A DNA stretch of 63,229 bases from Pelotomaculum sp. PtaB.Bin104 (GTDB lineage: Bacteria; Bacillota; Desulfotomaculia; Desulfotomaculales; Pelotomaculaceae). Within the stretch, counting starts at the first letter, position 1, and each line of letters starts with the position of its first letter. Position numbers and translations under genes: made by a program. The stretch covers positions 1-63,229 of the forward strand of contig MVQL01000180.1 in NCBI GenBank assembly GCA_002067205.1, read 5' to 3'. This document shows, piece by piece, positions 50,101-59,330 of the stretch. The notes below the pieces were generated by a model. It was not told the DNA's origin, searched no databases, and worked only from the letters and a program-made list of their open reading frames with translations.

Positions 50101-50140
50101 TTAAAGATAAGCTGGCCGATTGTGGCCAGCTTATCTTTAA
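50101..50140 (+). terminator. 17-bp perfect hairpin after leuS
   Basis: ttaaagataagctggcc and ggccagcttatctttaa pair without mismatch around gattgt; the U tail is within the stem's end (ctttaa). Symmetric, so it could act in both directions. Confidence 0.65.
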
Positions 50141-50393
50141 GAAAGTAATTTCATTATTTTAAATCTCTTTCCCGTAAACTGTTTAGTACTCTGCTTTATA
50201 TACTAATGTAATTATTACATTCTCGTATATGTAAGACAAATGTCCCTTATTTGCATTCTAATAATGAAAAGGAGATGTATTTTTGTTTAAATTAGTTGAA
50301 TTAGAGTCGGTACTAATAGGGGGGTGTATACGAATATTATAAAGTATAGCCTCCCAAAGATTAGTGATTATAACTAACAATGGAGGTACAAAT

Positions 50394-50906
50394 ATGAATA
50401 TAGTTATTAGACAGGAAAAACCAAATGACTTCAAGGCAATATATGATTTAGTTAAGGTTGCATTTCAAACTGCGAAAGTATCTAATGGTAAGGAACAAGA
50501 TTTTGTCAACCAATTACGCAGCAGCGGTAACTATATTCCGGAGCTCGCTTTAGTAGCTGAAGTAAATCATAAACTAATTGGTCATATTATGTTGACTAAA
50601 AATTATATTAAGAACAGCGATTGTAAGACGGAAACGTTATTATTAGCACCTATTTCTGTTGTTTTGCAATATCGCAACAAGGGTGTCGGCTCTAAATTAA
50701 TAAATAAAAGTTTTGCGCTGGCAAAAAATATGGGATATCAATGTGTCGTACTTGTGGGAGACCCTGCTTATTACAGCAGATTCGGATTTGTTAAGTCTGT
50801 TGATTTAGGTATCAGACACTTGCTTGATATCCCGGAAGAATATGTTCTGGCCTGCGAATTAGTTCCTGGTGCATTAGATGAAATAAGCGGAACAATTGAT
50901 TGTTAA
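50394..50906 (+). CDS. GNAT acetyltransferase
   Basis: 170-residue N-acetyltransferase: acetyl-CoA loop QYRNKGVGSKLINKS and VLVGDPAYYSRFGF near the end, the arrangement of YhbS-type enzymes. Substrate unknown. ATG 50394 with RBS atggaggt. It is AT-rich relative to leuS and comEC on either side, suggesting later arrival. Stands alone. Confidence 0.88.
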   Translation: MNIVIRQEKPNDFKAIYDLVKVAFQTAKVSNGKEQDFVNQLRSSGNYIPELALVAEVNHKLIGHIMLTKNYIKNSDCKTETLLLAPISVVLQYRNKGVGSKLINKSFALAKNMGYQCVVLVGDPAYYSRFGFVKSVDLGIRHLLDIPEEYVLACELVPGALDEISGTIDC

Positions 50907-51049
50907 ACTTCATGTGTGAGATTGCAGCATAATCAGTCACTGTCATGGTAACAACAATCTAAAGAGCAATCAAAAATGGTTGCTCACTTCTTTTGCTTAA
51001 TTCTAATAGAGTTAAAATTCCTGTCCATGGTATTTACCAAACAATTATG

Positions 51050-53509
51050 TCAAGACTTGCCCGTTTCCACCTCTGTTCCGAATCCGTCTGTTTTAATAAT
51101 TACCGCCCCGTCCTGGTCAGTGCGAAAAACCTTTGTCCCGTTACTGTGGAGCAAATCCAGAGTGGCCTGGGCCGGGTGGCCGAAGTTATTATGAGCGCCA
51201 ACCGTGATTACAGCAACCTCAGGCCTCACCTGCGCCACCAACTCCGACAGCAAAAACCGGCTGCCGTGATGGGGTACTTTAAGGATGTTCGCCTTTAGCT
51301 CTGTCTCTCTTCGGAGCAAGTCGCCCTGGGCCTCTATTTCCATATCTCCGGCAAAAATAAAGGACTTATGCCTGTAGGTCATCTTAAGGACCAGCGAGCG
51401 GTTGTTTAAAAATGAATTTGATCCTTCGGTCATTTCCGAGGGTGAAAGGACCTCAAGGTATACTTCGCGATCAAGTTTCAGGGTCTCGCCGGCCCCAGCC
51501 GTCCTTACAGACGTACCATTCCTGATCATTTGATTGAGTATTGAGATGTAGGCTACAGGTATTTCATCTTCATTAGAGCGTGTCATACCCGGTTTAACTT
51601 CATCTGTTTCTATTGCTGAACTGCCATAATAAATTTTATCATCCACCTGTGGCACCAGGGCTAGCCCCACAGTAAAGTTTTTAACTACCGCCGTGGCCCC
51701 GCCACAGTGGTCTTCATGAGGGTGGGTCAAGGCTAAAACGTCCAGCCGCCTGACGCCAATTCTGCGCAGGTAGGGCGTTACCACTTGCTCGCCGGCACCT
51801 TCACCACTTTGGAATTCTCCCCGCCAGCCACCCGTGTCGATGAGCATATTTCTTCCGCCCGGGGTTTGGATCAGGATGCAGTCACCCTGACCGGTGTCCA
51901 AAAAATGGACTGACAGCTTACTCCCACCCCAGGGCATCCAGATTAAGAGGAGTGCGACGCTAAACACTGCTCCGACGGCAGTCCAACCGTAAAGCCGCTC
52001 TCTTGAAGCCGTGCTATAGTCTCCCGCCAGGAATCGGCCGGCAAACAGCAAGCCCCCATACCACAGCGCTCCCAAAATCAAAGATGGCGTGGGTACATAG
52101 ACCACTGCACCAGGCAGCCCCTGAAAAAATGTAACAATTTGCATAAATAAGTCCATCGTTATACCGTTGCTGATATTGACAAAACCAGCTAGAGGCAGCC
52201 AGAGCAAGCCCGCAGCTGCGGCTGAGATGCCAAGAAACATAATCAGCCCAACCAGAGGTACTGCCACCAGGTTGGCCAGTACGGATACAGGCGAAACCAT
52301 GTTGTAGTACCATGCTACCAAAGGGATCGTCGCCAGTTGGGCGGCCAGCGGCACCGCCAGGGCCAGGGAAATGGGCCGGGATAAGTTTCCTGGCAAGTTG
52401 TGTAATAGCTTAGTGCAGGCGCTGCTTAATAGAGGACCCAGATATAAAATCCCCAAGGTTGCGGCAAAAGACAGCTGGAACCCCGGGTGAAACAGCTGCA
52501 GCGGGTGCCACAGCAAAATGAAAAGTGCAGCTGCCGCCATTGTAGTCGGCCAGTCCCTGGCCCGGCCTAAATGGTGAGCCCAGAGTAATAACAAAGCCAT
52601 TATTCCGGCGCGCAGGACAGCCGGGTTAAAGCCGGTCATCATGACATAAAATACTAACACTGGTGTGGCCAGTGGAGCCGTCAGGCCCGGTGCAATTCTG
52701 AATAATCGCAGCAGGCCCACCACGCCGCCCAGCACCAGGCCGATATGCAGGCCGGAGACACTCAAGATGTGGACAATGCCGGTTTCGGTAAAAGCCAACC
52801 TGGTTTCCCGGTCAATCTGCCCCTGGGTTCCGAAAACGATGCCATTTAATACAGCTGCCTGCGCAGGAGTGAGCGACCTGGTGGCAGTGAACGACAGCTT
52901 TTGCTTCAGCTGGAGGGCTGTTTTAAGGACTGGGTTGGAATGGCTATCAAAGACTTTTTCAATTGCTTTTTCACCACGGGCATAGAGTATTACCCTGATT
53001 CCCTGCCGCTCCAGGTAAGTCCGGTAATTGAAGGCGCCTGGATTGCCGGGCAGCTCCGGACGGGCGAGGAGCCCGGACACCTGCAGTACATCTCCAAAGC
53101 CATAGACTTCAGCTGAGTCAGTAACCTGTAGTCTCACATCACCTTTTATTGAAAGGTTCTCTCCGCCCCGGGCTATCTCTTGAGCCTCAAATAGATAGTA
53201 TACTTTATCCTCCCGCACATCCGGCTCGGCAATGATCTGACCAAGAAGCGTAACCTGTTGATTGGAGTAATTAACCAGGGGGGTTTCGCTTGCTACAATA
53301 GCGAGACGGGACATGGACAGGCCAAGCAGGAGAAAGAGAAGCAAAATGACCTGGCGTACTCCCCGCCAGGCCAAAAAATAGCCGGTTAATGCAATTAAAA
53401 AACAAATACAAGCCACGGCAATAATGAAAGACATTTGAAAATCTGTCAATTCACAAATGAGAATACCGGCAATATAGCAAGCTACAAGAACAACTAATGG
53501 TCTGTCCAT
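51050..53509 (-). CDS. comEC: DNA uptake channel ComEC/Rec2
   Basis: Inner-membrane channel that passes single-stranded DNA during natural transformation. Order: N-terminal membrane/OB part, the Competence core with many helices (LSVSGLHIGLVLGGVVGLL), and a C-terminal metallo-beta-lactamase domain with THPHEDHCGG. I prefer ATG 53509 (MDRPLVVLVACYIAG), preceded by gaagga; the frame reaches 53563. 819 residues, full length and intact. Confidence 0.94.
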   Translation of the reverse strand: MDRPLVVLVACYIAGILICELTDFQMSFIIAVACICFLIALTGYFLAWRGVRQVILLLFLLLGLSMSRLAIVASETPLVNYSNQQVTLLGQIIAEPDVREDKVYYLFEAQEIARGGENLSIKGDVRLQVTDSAEVYGFGDVLQVSGLLARPELPGNPGAFNYRTYLERQGIRVILYARGEKAIEKVFDSHSNPVLKTALQLKQKLSFTATRSLTPAQAAVLNGIVFGTQGQIDRETRLAFTETGIVHILSVSGLHIGLVLGGVVGLLRLFRIAPGLTAPLATPVLVFYVMMTGFNPAVLRAGIMALLLLWAHHLGRARDWPTTMAAAALFILLWHPLQLFHPGFQLSFAATLGILYLGPLLSSACTKLLHNLPGNLSRPISLALAVPLAAQLATIPLVAWYYNMVSPVSVLANLVAVPLVGLIMFLGISAAAAGLLWLPLAGFVNISNGITMDLFMQIVTFFQGLPGAVVYVPTPSLILGALWYGGLLFAGRFLAGDYSTASRERLYGWTAVGAVFSVALLLIWMPWGGSKLSVHFLDTGQGDCILIQTPGGRNMLIDTGGWRGEFQSGEGAGEQVVTPYLRRIGVRRLDVLALTHPHEDHCGGATAVVKNFTVGLALVPQVDDKIYYGSSAIETDEVKPGMTRSNEDEIPVAYISILNQMIRNGTSVRTAGAGETLKLDREVYLEVLSPSEMTEGSNSFLNNRSLVLKMTYRHKSFIFAGDMEIEAQGDLLRRETELKANILKVPHHGSRFLLSELVAQVRPEVAVITVGAHNNFGHPAQATLDLLHSNGTKVFRTDQDGAVIIKTDGFGTEVETGKS

Positions 53510-53663
53510 CCAAAATCCTTCTCTTGAAACATAAGGTTTCCCTTGCCTGGTGCCGTTGGCCACGTGGTCAGCCGGGCTGCTTAATTAAACCGGGTCGACA
53601 AGATTGGTTAAATTTCTATTGTGTTTATAGTCTTCAATAACCTTAGATCATTAAGTGAAATAA

Positions 53664-54359
53664 TTAATTTACAGATATTTTATCTTTAAGATCCTCAAAC
53701 TTTTTATCCCCGATGCCGGACACGTTTTTTATATCTGTAATAGCGTTGAAGGGGCCGTTGGTCTCCCGGTATTGAATAATCCGCTCAGCAATTGCCGGTC
53801 CTATCCCGGGCAGGGTATCCAGTGCGCTGATATCTGCCGTATTGATATTCACCAGCCCGCCGGCATTAGCTGAGACACTCGTCCGGGCGCCCTGCTGCTG
53901 GACAACCGCGTTGCGCCCGCCGCCAATGGATGTTTCACGCGGCGCCCCGGCCGTGGCTCCACCCGCTGACACAGACGCTTCAGTTGATGAGGCCTTGTAT
54001 GGAACAAGTATGTCCTGGCCGTCGGTGACTGGTGCGGCTAGCTTCAATGCATCCAGATCAGCCTCAGCGGTGGGAATGGCCATGTTGACTGCGTCAATGA
54101 TCCGATCGCCCGCCGCTACCTGGTATACGCCAGGCTTAGCCACCGCCCCAATCACGTGTACCTTCAGCTCTTTTGCCTTATTCCCGGCGGCTGTCTCCAG
54201 CACTGGAACATCATTATTAATACCCCGCTCTTTAATTTGAGCAAACCTGTACCCTCCGCTGAATAGAATCAGAGCGGCCAGAAAAATTATAATCAGCTGC
54301 TGCTTGCGATCTAGCTTGATTATAGGACACCACCATCCCCGTGGGGTAAAATCAGTCAA
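53664..54359 (-). CDS. comEA: DNA receptor ComEA
   Basis: Surface DNA-binding receptor of the competence machine. N-terminal membrane segment (LIIIFLAALILFSGGYRF), an SLBB domain (KVHVIGAVAKPGVYQV), a low-complexity linker, and two helix-hairpin-helix motifs (VNINTADISALDTLPGIGPAIAERII; NVSGIGDKKFEDLK). Start is uncertain; TTG 54359 lacks a clear RBS. Precedes comEC by 154 bases on the same strand. Confidence 0.92.
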   Translation of the reverse strand: MTDFTPRGWWCPIIKLDRKQQLIIIFLAALILFSGGYRFAQIKERGINNDVPVLETAAGNKAKELKVHVIGAVAKPGVYQVAAGDRIIDAVNMAIPTAEADLDALKLAAPVTDGQDILVPYKASSTEASVSAGGATAGAPRETSIGGGRNAVVQQQGARTSVSANAGGLVNINTADISALDTLPGIGPAIAERIIQYRETNGPFNAITDIKNVSGIGDKKFEDLKDKISVN

Positions 54360-54644
54360 TTTATAAACGACATATTTTTCATATATGTTCTAGCAGCAGC
54401 AGCTTTTTCCTTTTTTTATTTCTCATTAATGAAAAATTTGGTAGCCTTATTCTTTTCGGTCTTTACCAGGGATAAATGCTAGGGACGCCGTATTTTTGCT
54501 TATGATGATGCAAACCAGCTTTGACATCAAAGAATTATAGCATTGGAGCAGGCTTTTGCTACTCCCACCGCAAGGGCTTGTTCTATTTAATTAATGTACC
54601 CATTAGAGGAGGTTAATGTAGGGCCATCAAAATGGCTTTGACAA
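54360..54644. other. Intergenic, no gene seen
   Basis: About 285 bases between comEA and the next minus-strand terminator; AT-rich, with an unused aggaggttaatgt near 54607. It presumably holds the comEA promoter. Confidence 0.4.
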
Positions 54645-54676
54645 ATAAGAAAAGAGAAAAGAGCCCGAAGGCTCTT
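54645..54676 (-). terminator. Terminator with UUCG loop
   Basis: Minus strand: aagagcc-ttcg-ggctctt then ttctcttttctt. Terminates the 54689-55090 gene. Confidence 0.8.
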
Positions 54677-54688
54677 GAAGTACCGATC

Positions 54689-55090
54689 TTAAAAAAATCT
54701 TCCTCTCCTGAACAATAATTCCCTAATTAATAATATAGTAATTAAATCCCTTAGAAATCTTCTTCTAGGAAAAGGCCCAATAAATCCAGGACCTACAAAC
54801 CCAGGTCCCACAAACCCTGGCCCGACAAATTGGCGTTGCATGGGTTGAATATCATCATCTCTAATCCCATAGTTAATTACTACGGTATTATATATTTGGT
54901 CAGCCATTTGTTCAATGACTACTTTACTAGGGGATGGGTACATACAAGGATTTGATGGAATGTCGTACATCTCGCACATACTTCTTACTATAGGATGCAC
55001 ACAATAATAAATATCAGGATACATCGAATTTAAGTCCTCTATACTCTCAGCAGACACATTAATTTCACCCGGAGACACATAATCTGGCAT
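54689..55090 (-). CDS. Unknown protein with GPGF repeats
   Basis: About 133 residues; the start is ATG 55090 (MPDYVSPGEINVSAESIEDL) with aagggtgg upstream, or ATG 55123. The middle is a four-fold Gly-Pro-Gly-Phe-Val/Ile repeat (near residues 95-112), and the end is Arg-rich and hydrophobic (FLRDLITILLIRELLFRRG). I do not recognise the family. Gly-Pro repeats of this kind occur in spore coat and exosporium proteins, so that is a possible role, unsupported otherwise. Confidence 0.6.
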   Translation of the reverse strand: MPDYVSPGEINVSAESIEDLNSMYPDIYYCVHPIVRSMCEMYDIPSNPCMYPSPSKVVIEQMADQIYNTVVINYGIRDDDIQPMQRQFVGPGFVGPGFVGPGFIGPFPRRRFLRDLITILLIRELLFRRGRFF

Positions 55091-55618
55091 AATGGACCAC
55101 CCTTTTAAAGAATCTTTATCCATCTTATGCCAATCCTTAATATATGTTCCAAGAATAAATAATTATTCTTATTCAATCCCTCATCAGATGATATTTCCTA
55201 CAATATTTAAAAGCAGGCTCTCACATACCCGAGTTCACACTCAGAGCGCAACGGCCTGCTTTATTTATGTGGGGCGCGGTGTGCGGCCGCGCCCGGAGAT
55301 TAGATTAGTGCCAGCAAAATGGCAGATTAAATCAATATTTAATCAATGTATATAGTATATATTTTACAATTATATTCTACTCACTTTTTCAACTGTATTC
55401 CAGGAGTAACTTTTTCCAGTTATACTTAGCGCTACCTAACCTTGTTACTTTCCATCTATATAATAATACGTAAAATTTATACTTTTTTGGCGGATAATAA
55501 GGAATTATCGTAAGGCAAGATAAAAACTCTTTCCGAAAAGGAAATGTTTCACTATTTTCCTTATATTTTCATATAATACTTTATTAATGTGATTAAATAG
55601 GAAAATGGTGTTTCGAAT
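55091..55618. other. Intergenic region with hairpins
   Basis: No gene. Contains a 10-base inverted pair (aaagcaggc ... gcctgcttt, 55209-55262) enclosing a long loop and a GC hairpin gggcgcgg/ccgcgccc at about 55272-55293. AT-rich after that, with the promoter region of the GMC gene. Confidence 0.5.
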
Positions 55619-57124
55619 ATGAATTTTGATTACATTGTAGTTGGAACGGGACCGGCTGGCGCTGTTTTAGCTAAAACTCTTTCTGACAACCGAAAAAATT
55701 CAGTTCTGTTGCTCGAAGCAGGAGAAAATAATGACAGGGATATTCCAATTAGAGATTCAACTACAGATTTAGGTAATTTCTTTCCACAATACTTCTGGCA
55801 AGGTGTAGGAGTACCTCAGAAATGTGTAAATGGGAAGAGTTTCGATTGGACAACAGGCAGGATTGCCGGTGGTGGTTCTTCTATCAATGGAATGCAATAT
55901 GTAAGGCCTACTCCTCATGTCCTTCGTCATTGGGAAGGCCTTTTAGGCCCTCTGTGGTCACCGGTTAAAGCTACAAGAAGCTTTATGGAGCTGGAAAATT
56001 ATAATGGTAAAACAAATAACCCTAATATTCATGGATACAATGGGCGTATAGATATTAGACAGGCTCCAGAAGTTGCACCAGCAATGTCTAAAAAACTAGT
56101 TTCGGCTATTGAGCAAGCAACAGGTTTTAAAACTATTCTAGACTACAATGATCCCCAAACCCCTCTTGGCCCTTTTAATCAATGGCAGTTATTTCAGAAA
56201 CCGGATGGTCAGCGAGAAAGCGCCTCCACCGCATTTCTTTCACCAGATATAATAACCCCCGAGGGTCTGGGCGTAGGTGGACGACTGTTGAGAGTTTTGT
56301 TTGAATCGACGGCCCTCCGGATTATTTTTAACGCTAATCGTGATGCTGCTGGTATTGAGTTTCTTAAAGAAGGAAAATTCGTTAGTGCTTATGCCCGTAA
56401 AAAAGTGATCATCTCAGCCGGTATCAACAGCGCTCACCTGCTAATGCTTTCTGGTATCGGACCGTCCGGAGATCTCAGACAGGCAGGTATTCCGGTTGTT
56501 TTTGATAATCCCAATGTGGGGAAATGTTTAACCAATCATCCGCTAAATAACGCAACTTTTACCGTTAAAGAAAGAGACATTCCAGAGCTTTTTAGAGATC
56601 CATGCGCTCTTTATATAGGTGGCGCATTTTTGCCCAATCCTCTTCCGAATACCAGCAAAGAATATCGCAGCGTACAGCTAATTGGTTTTTTGGAGGATGG
56701 GTTATTGTCGATTCTGATCATATACCTGCATCCTGAAAGCCGTGGGTCTGTTAAAATACAAAACGATGACCCTTTAAAGATAGTGCTTGCTGATGAAGGA
56801 TTTCTTGTAAATCCTTCAGACCTGGAAGTGATTAAAGGTATCTATAGAAATTATATTAAAAATATTGCTATTAGGCTTTCTTCGATTGACCAGGCTTATC
56901 AGCTTACCTCACCAACTATGGATATAATCGACGATAATGCCAAACTTGAAGACTTCAGAGCATATCTTTCACCTCCTAAGCGCCAGTCTGCACCGAATAG
57001 TATAATTTGCCCGCGCCATCCATTGTGGCCACGTAAACATCTTTCACGTTCAACACACCGTATTTTTGCAGCTCGCCTTCCAGCCATTTCATGTTATATC
57101 CCAATTTGCGCAGGTTTTCTTTAA
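55619..57124 (+). pseudogene. GMC oxidoreductase, C-terminus lost
   Basis: Flavin-dependent alcohol/choline-type oxidoreductase. FAD fold VVGTGPAGAVLA, LLLEAGENND, GRIAGGGSSINGMQYVRPT (GMC signature), and GINSAHLLMLSGIGPSGDL are intact. Family resemblance ends at about 56975 (DDNAKLEDFRAYLS). The expected C-terminal block with the catalytic His/Asn (HPxGTxRMG ... NTSATAYxIG) is missing. What follows in frame to 57124 is the antisense of the DUF421 gene and is not real protein. The break coincides with the end of that gene, so a deletion or insertion joined them. Confidence 0.8.
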
Positions 57125-57659
57125 TCACCCGGCCTTCATTAATTAACAACACCGGCAGCCCGGCCTCTACAGGGCTTATATTCAAGTCCTGTGGAGTTAC
57201 CGGCTGAAAGTTGGGTTTCTTTAATACGCTGACATGACCGTTGGTTTCCAGCACAGCCGCTTCCACTTCAGCCAGGTTAGGCGCGTCGACCTGACGTATC
57301 TCCGACAGGAGCAATTCCAGCGGGAAAAGCGCTTTTTTCATATTTTGCCGCATTACTTTTCCACCCATCACCAGGGGAATAGCCATACCGCCAATAATCC
57401 GGGACATGGTACGGCTCTTAACCATGACGTAAGAAATTAAATAATGCAGGATATAGATGGTGACTACTGCCGTCAGTACGCTGGCAAAGCTTATTTTGGA
57501 ATCAAAAAGGGGGGACGCCACTAAGCCGCCCATCATCCAGAAGAAGGCGAAGTCATAACCGGCGTACTGACCACCTGAACGCCTGGGTAAAAACCGGCTG
57601 GCAAAGTAGAGGATTACTCCCACAGCCAGAGTGCGCACCAGAAAACCGGTTGAGCTCAA
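56976..57659 (-). CDS. DUF421 (YetF-like) membrane protein, copy 2
   Basis: About 227 residues: three membrane segments (LAVGVILYFASRFL; FAFFWMMGGLVASPL; VLTAVVTIYILHYLISYV) and the DUF421 C-terminal domain twice (NGHVSVLKKPNFQPVT, VLLINEGRVIKENLRKLGYN). Copy 1 lies 53 bases upstream. The start is unclear: TTG 57659 has no RBS, while an in-frame ATA at 57698 is preceded by gaaggtga. YetF proteins are linked to spore membranes in Bacillus, role unknown. Confidence 0.8.
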   Translation of the reverse strand: MSSTGFLVRTLAVGVILYFASRFLPRRSGGQYAGYDFAFFWMMGGLVASPLFDSKISFASVLTAVVTIYILHYLISYVMVKSRTMSRIIGGMAIPLVMGGKVMRQNMKKALFPLELLLSEIRQVDAPNLAEVEAAVLETNGHVSVLKKPNFQPVTPQDLNISPVEAGLPVLLINEGRVIKENLRKLGYNMKWLEGELQKYGVLNVKDVYVATMDGAGKLYYSVQTGA

Positions 57660-57712
57660 TTTTTCTACCGATCCAAAAATAGAGGCTAGATCTTCTATCT
57701 GATCACCTTCTT

Positions 57713-58414
57713 TTAAGCGCTGACGTAAATGGCGCCGTCCGCCTGCAAAGCGGCTACAAACACTTCCTCGGGCCGCCGGAATCCTTTTTCGGCCAGCTTA
57801 CTTTTCAGCCAGTTCAGGTCAAGTCCTAACATATTCAGGTTTTCTTCATCCACTTGTCCGTCGTGAACCAATAAAGCAGGCAGGGCAACGTATTTTGCCG
57901 GGAGATTCATCTGTTGCCTGGTGACGGGCAGGGTAGCCGATTTTTTAATGACGCTAATCTTCCCGGTAGGCTCAAGAACGGCATAGGTTACTTCAGACAG
58001 GTTATGCGCCCCCTTCAGCCTTAGCTGACCCAATAAGTTATCAATGGTAACGTGCGTTTCCAGTAAATTCTTTTTGTTAATCTGCCCGTTTTCAATAAGG
58101 ATTACCGACCCCCGGTCAATGACTTTGGGCCACTTGAGATCCAGGTAGGAGTAAAGAACATTCACTCCGGAGTACGCAAATACAATCAGCAGGGCGGCCG
58201 TAAGGGAAGCTTCAGCGTTTACCATCCGCACCGCCGCCAGGCTCATTATTCCCGCCGCCACCAGATAGTTATGGCCAGAAAGAATACTCACTTCACGATG
58301 ACCCATCCACCGGATGCCGATGATAAGCGCAATGTACAGCAGGGTAGCCCGCAAAGCGAACCCCCAGAGAGGTAATTCTTTAGCTCCGTTGAAAACTGCC
58401 TGCAATTCACTCAT
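57713..58414 (-). CDS. DUF421 (YetF-like) membrane protein, copy 1
   Basis: 233 residues. Membrane segments near the start (ALRATLLYIALIIGIRWMG) followed by the family block SVILIENGQINKKNLLETHV and LLVHDGQVDEENLNMLGLDL. RBS ggtggaggt and ATG 58414. Tandem with a second, diverged copy, an arrangement seen in sporulating Firmicutes. Confidence 0.88.
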   Translation of the reverse strand: MSELQAVFNGAKELPLWGFALRATLLYIALIIGIRWMGHREVSILSGHNYLVAAGIMSLAAVRMVNAEASLTAALLIVFAYSGVNVLYSYLDLKWPKVIDRGSVILIENGQINKKNLLETHVTIDNLLGQLRLKGAHNLSEVTYAVLEPTGKISVIKKSATLPVTRQQMNLPAKYVALPALLVHDGQVDEENLNMLGLDLNWLKSKLAEKGFRRPEEVFVAALQADGAIYVSA

Positions 58415-58431
58415 AATAAACCTCCACCGGG

Positions 58432-58937
58432 TTAGTCTAAAAGTCCGGACAAGATAACCGCCAGGACGATGACTACGATCCCGATAATCAGGTGCGCTGT
58501 GGAAAGCCTTTTAGCTTCATTGGACGCTCTGGCCATAGCCAATTCGTTTTCCTGGTTTTGGGAGTGGCGGGATTGATCAGTTTTTTCATTTTTGGCCCGT
58601 AATCATAAATCTGCAGTAATAGGATCACGATTAGCGCCGCCACCAATAACAATTTTATGAATAGTACAGTACCTGCCGGTTGCTGAAAAATGGGTGTGAG
58701 TTTTTCTGCTTTGTCGAGGGTAGCATAGGTACCGGTTATAATTAGCACCACTAGACTGCCCCAGGTCAAAGGGGAAAAACGCCCTGTGGCAATCATGTTG
58801 ATGGCGCTGGCTTTTGGCGCGCCAAGGTGCTTTAAGGCGGGAGCCACTGCAAATTGGCTATAAATCATACTTCCGATCCAGGTTACCGCTGCCAGAATGT
58901 GCAAAGAACCGGAGATAGTATGTAAAAATTTTTCCAT
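58432..58937 (-). pseudogene. CopD/DUF4149-like membrane protein, frameshifted
   Basis: Four-helix membrane protein. Helix 1 LHILAAVTWIGSMIY, helix 2 TWGSLVVLIITGTYATL, helix 3 VLFIKLLLVAALIVILL. The main frame stops at 58488 with an Arg/Pro-rich nonsense tail. Adding one base to the A4 run (T4 on the + strand, 58556-58559) restores KNQENELAMARASNEAK and a fourth helix, STAHLIIGIVVIVLAVILSG, ending at 58432. So one base has been lost or missed. Resembles copper-resistance D and DUF4149 proteins; possible transport or heme role unproven. Confidence 0.75.
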
Positions 58938-59171
58938 GAATTTTACTCCTTAAATCCAAAATTTAAATATGCTTTCAAAAATCATTATCTCATTTTATCG
59001 GCAAATATATTCCTGATTCCTGTGCAGAAAAACGACCCATATGATTAAAAGAAGCGTTCTCCTTTGGAATTTTTCAGTAATAGTGACTCTGTTTGACAGA
59101 ATAAACTTAACGCTTATAAAGACATATTAATATTGCATAATAAATCTTCTGAAGGAAGGAGGTTAATTGGT

Positions 59172-59288
59172 ATGTCTAGAGTAATGAGGTGTATGTGCGA
59201 GGAGTGTCACTATAACAACAAGCATGAGTGTCACGCTGACAGCATCGAGGTCCGGTCCAGTGGTGACAATAAGGTAGAAACATCGTAA
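59172..59288 (+). pseudogene. DUF1540 protein cut by IS66 insertion
   Basis: A small Cys-rich protein starting at ATG 59172 (RBS aaggaggtt): RCMCEECHYNNKHECHADSIEV matches the DUF1540 motif. The frame now ends at a TAA contributed by the first bases of the IS66 element (59285). Joining the left part to the sequence after the element, with one copy of the 8-bp duplication, restores a 53-residue protein ending SAGTCCSTFKRGKGAR, which supplies the missing C-terminal C-C-x-T-F of the family. Too short for usual gene finders. The truncated 38-residue form may still be made. Function of the family is unknown; its members are cysteine-rich and probably bind metal. Confidence 0.88.
59277..59284. repeat. 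8-bp target site duplication (left)
   Basis: gaaacatc immediately left of the IS66 element; identical to 61710-61717. IS66 elements make 8-bp duplications. Confidence 0.95.
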
Positions 59289-59307
59289 GCGTAAAATAAT
59301 CCCCACC
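59285..59307. repeat. IS66 left terminal repeat
   Basis: Begins GTAAGCGT; matches the reverse complement of the right end (61687-61709) at most positions. The first bases TAA end the DUF1540 frame. Confidence 0.9.
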
Positions 59308-59330
59308 TTGTTGAAACGGTGGGGATTGTT
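59295..59330 (-). terminator. Terminator of the IS66 operon
   Basis: aataatccccacc and ggtggggattgtt pair across a 10-base loop; on the minus strand the stem is followed by attatttt. It lies at the end of tnpC and partly inside the terminal repeat. Confidence 0.7.

Noticed and set aside
54780..54840. Short repeated unit (GPGF-coding) as CRISPR or tandem repeat
   Set aside because: It is codon-phased within an open frame, units are too short, and there are no spacers.
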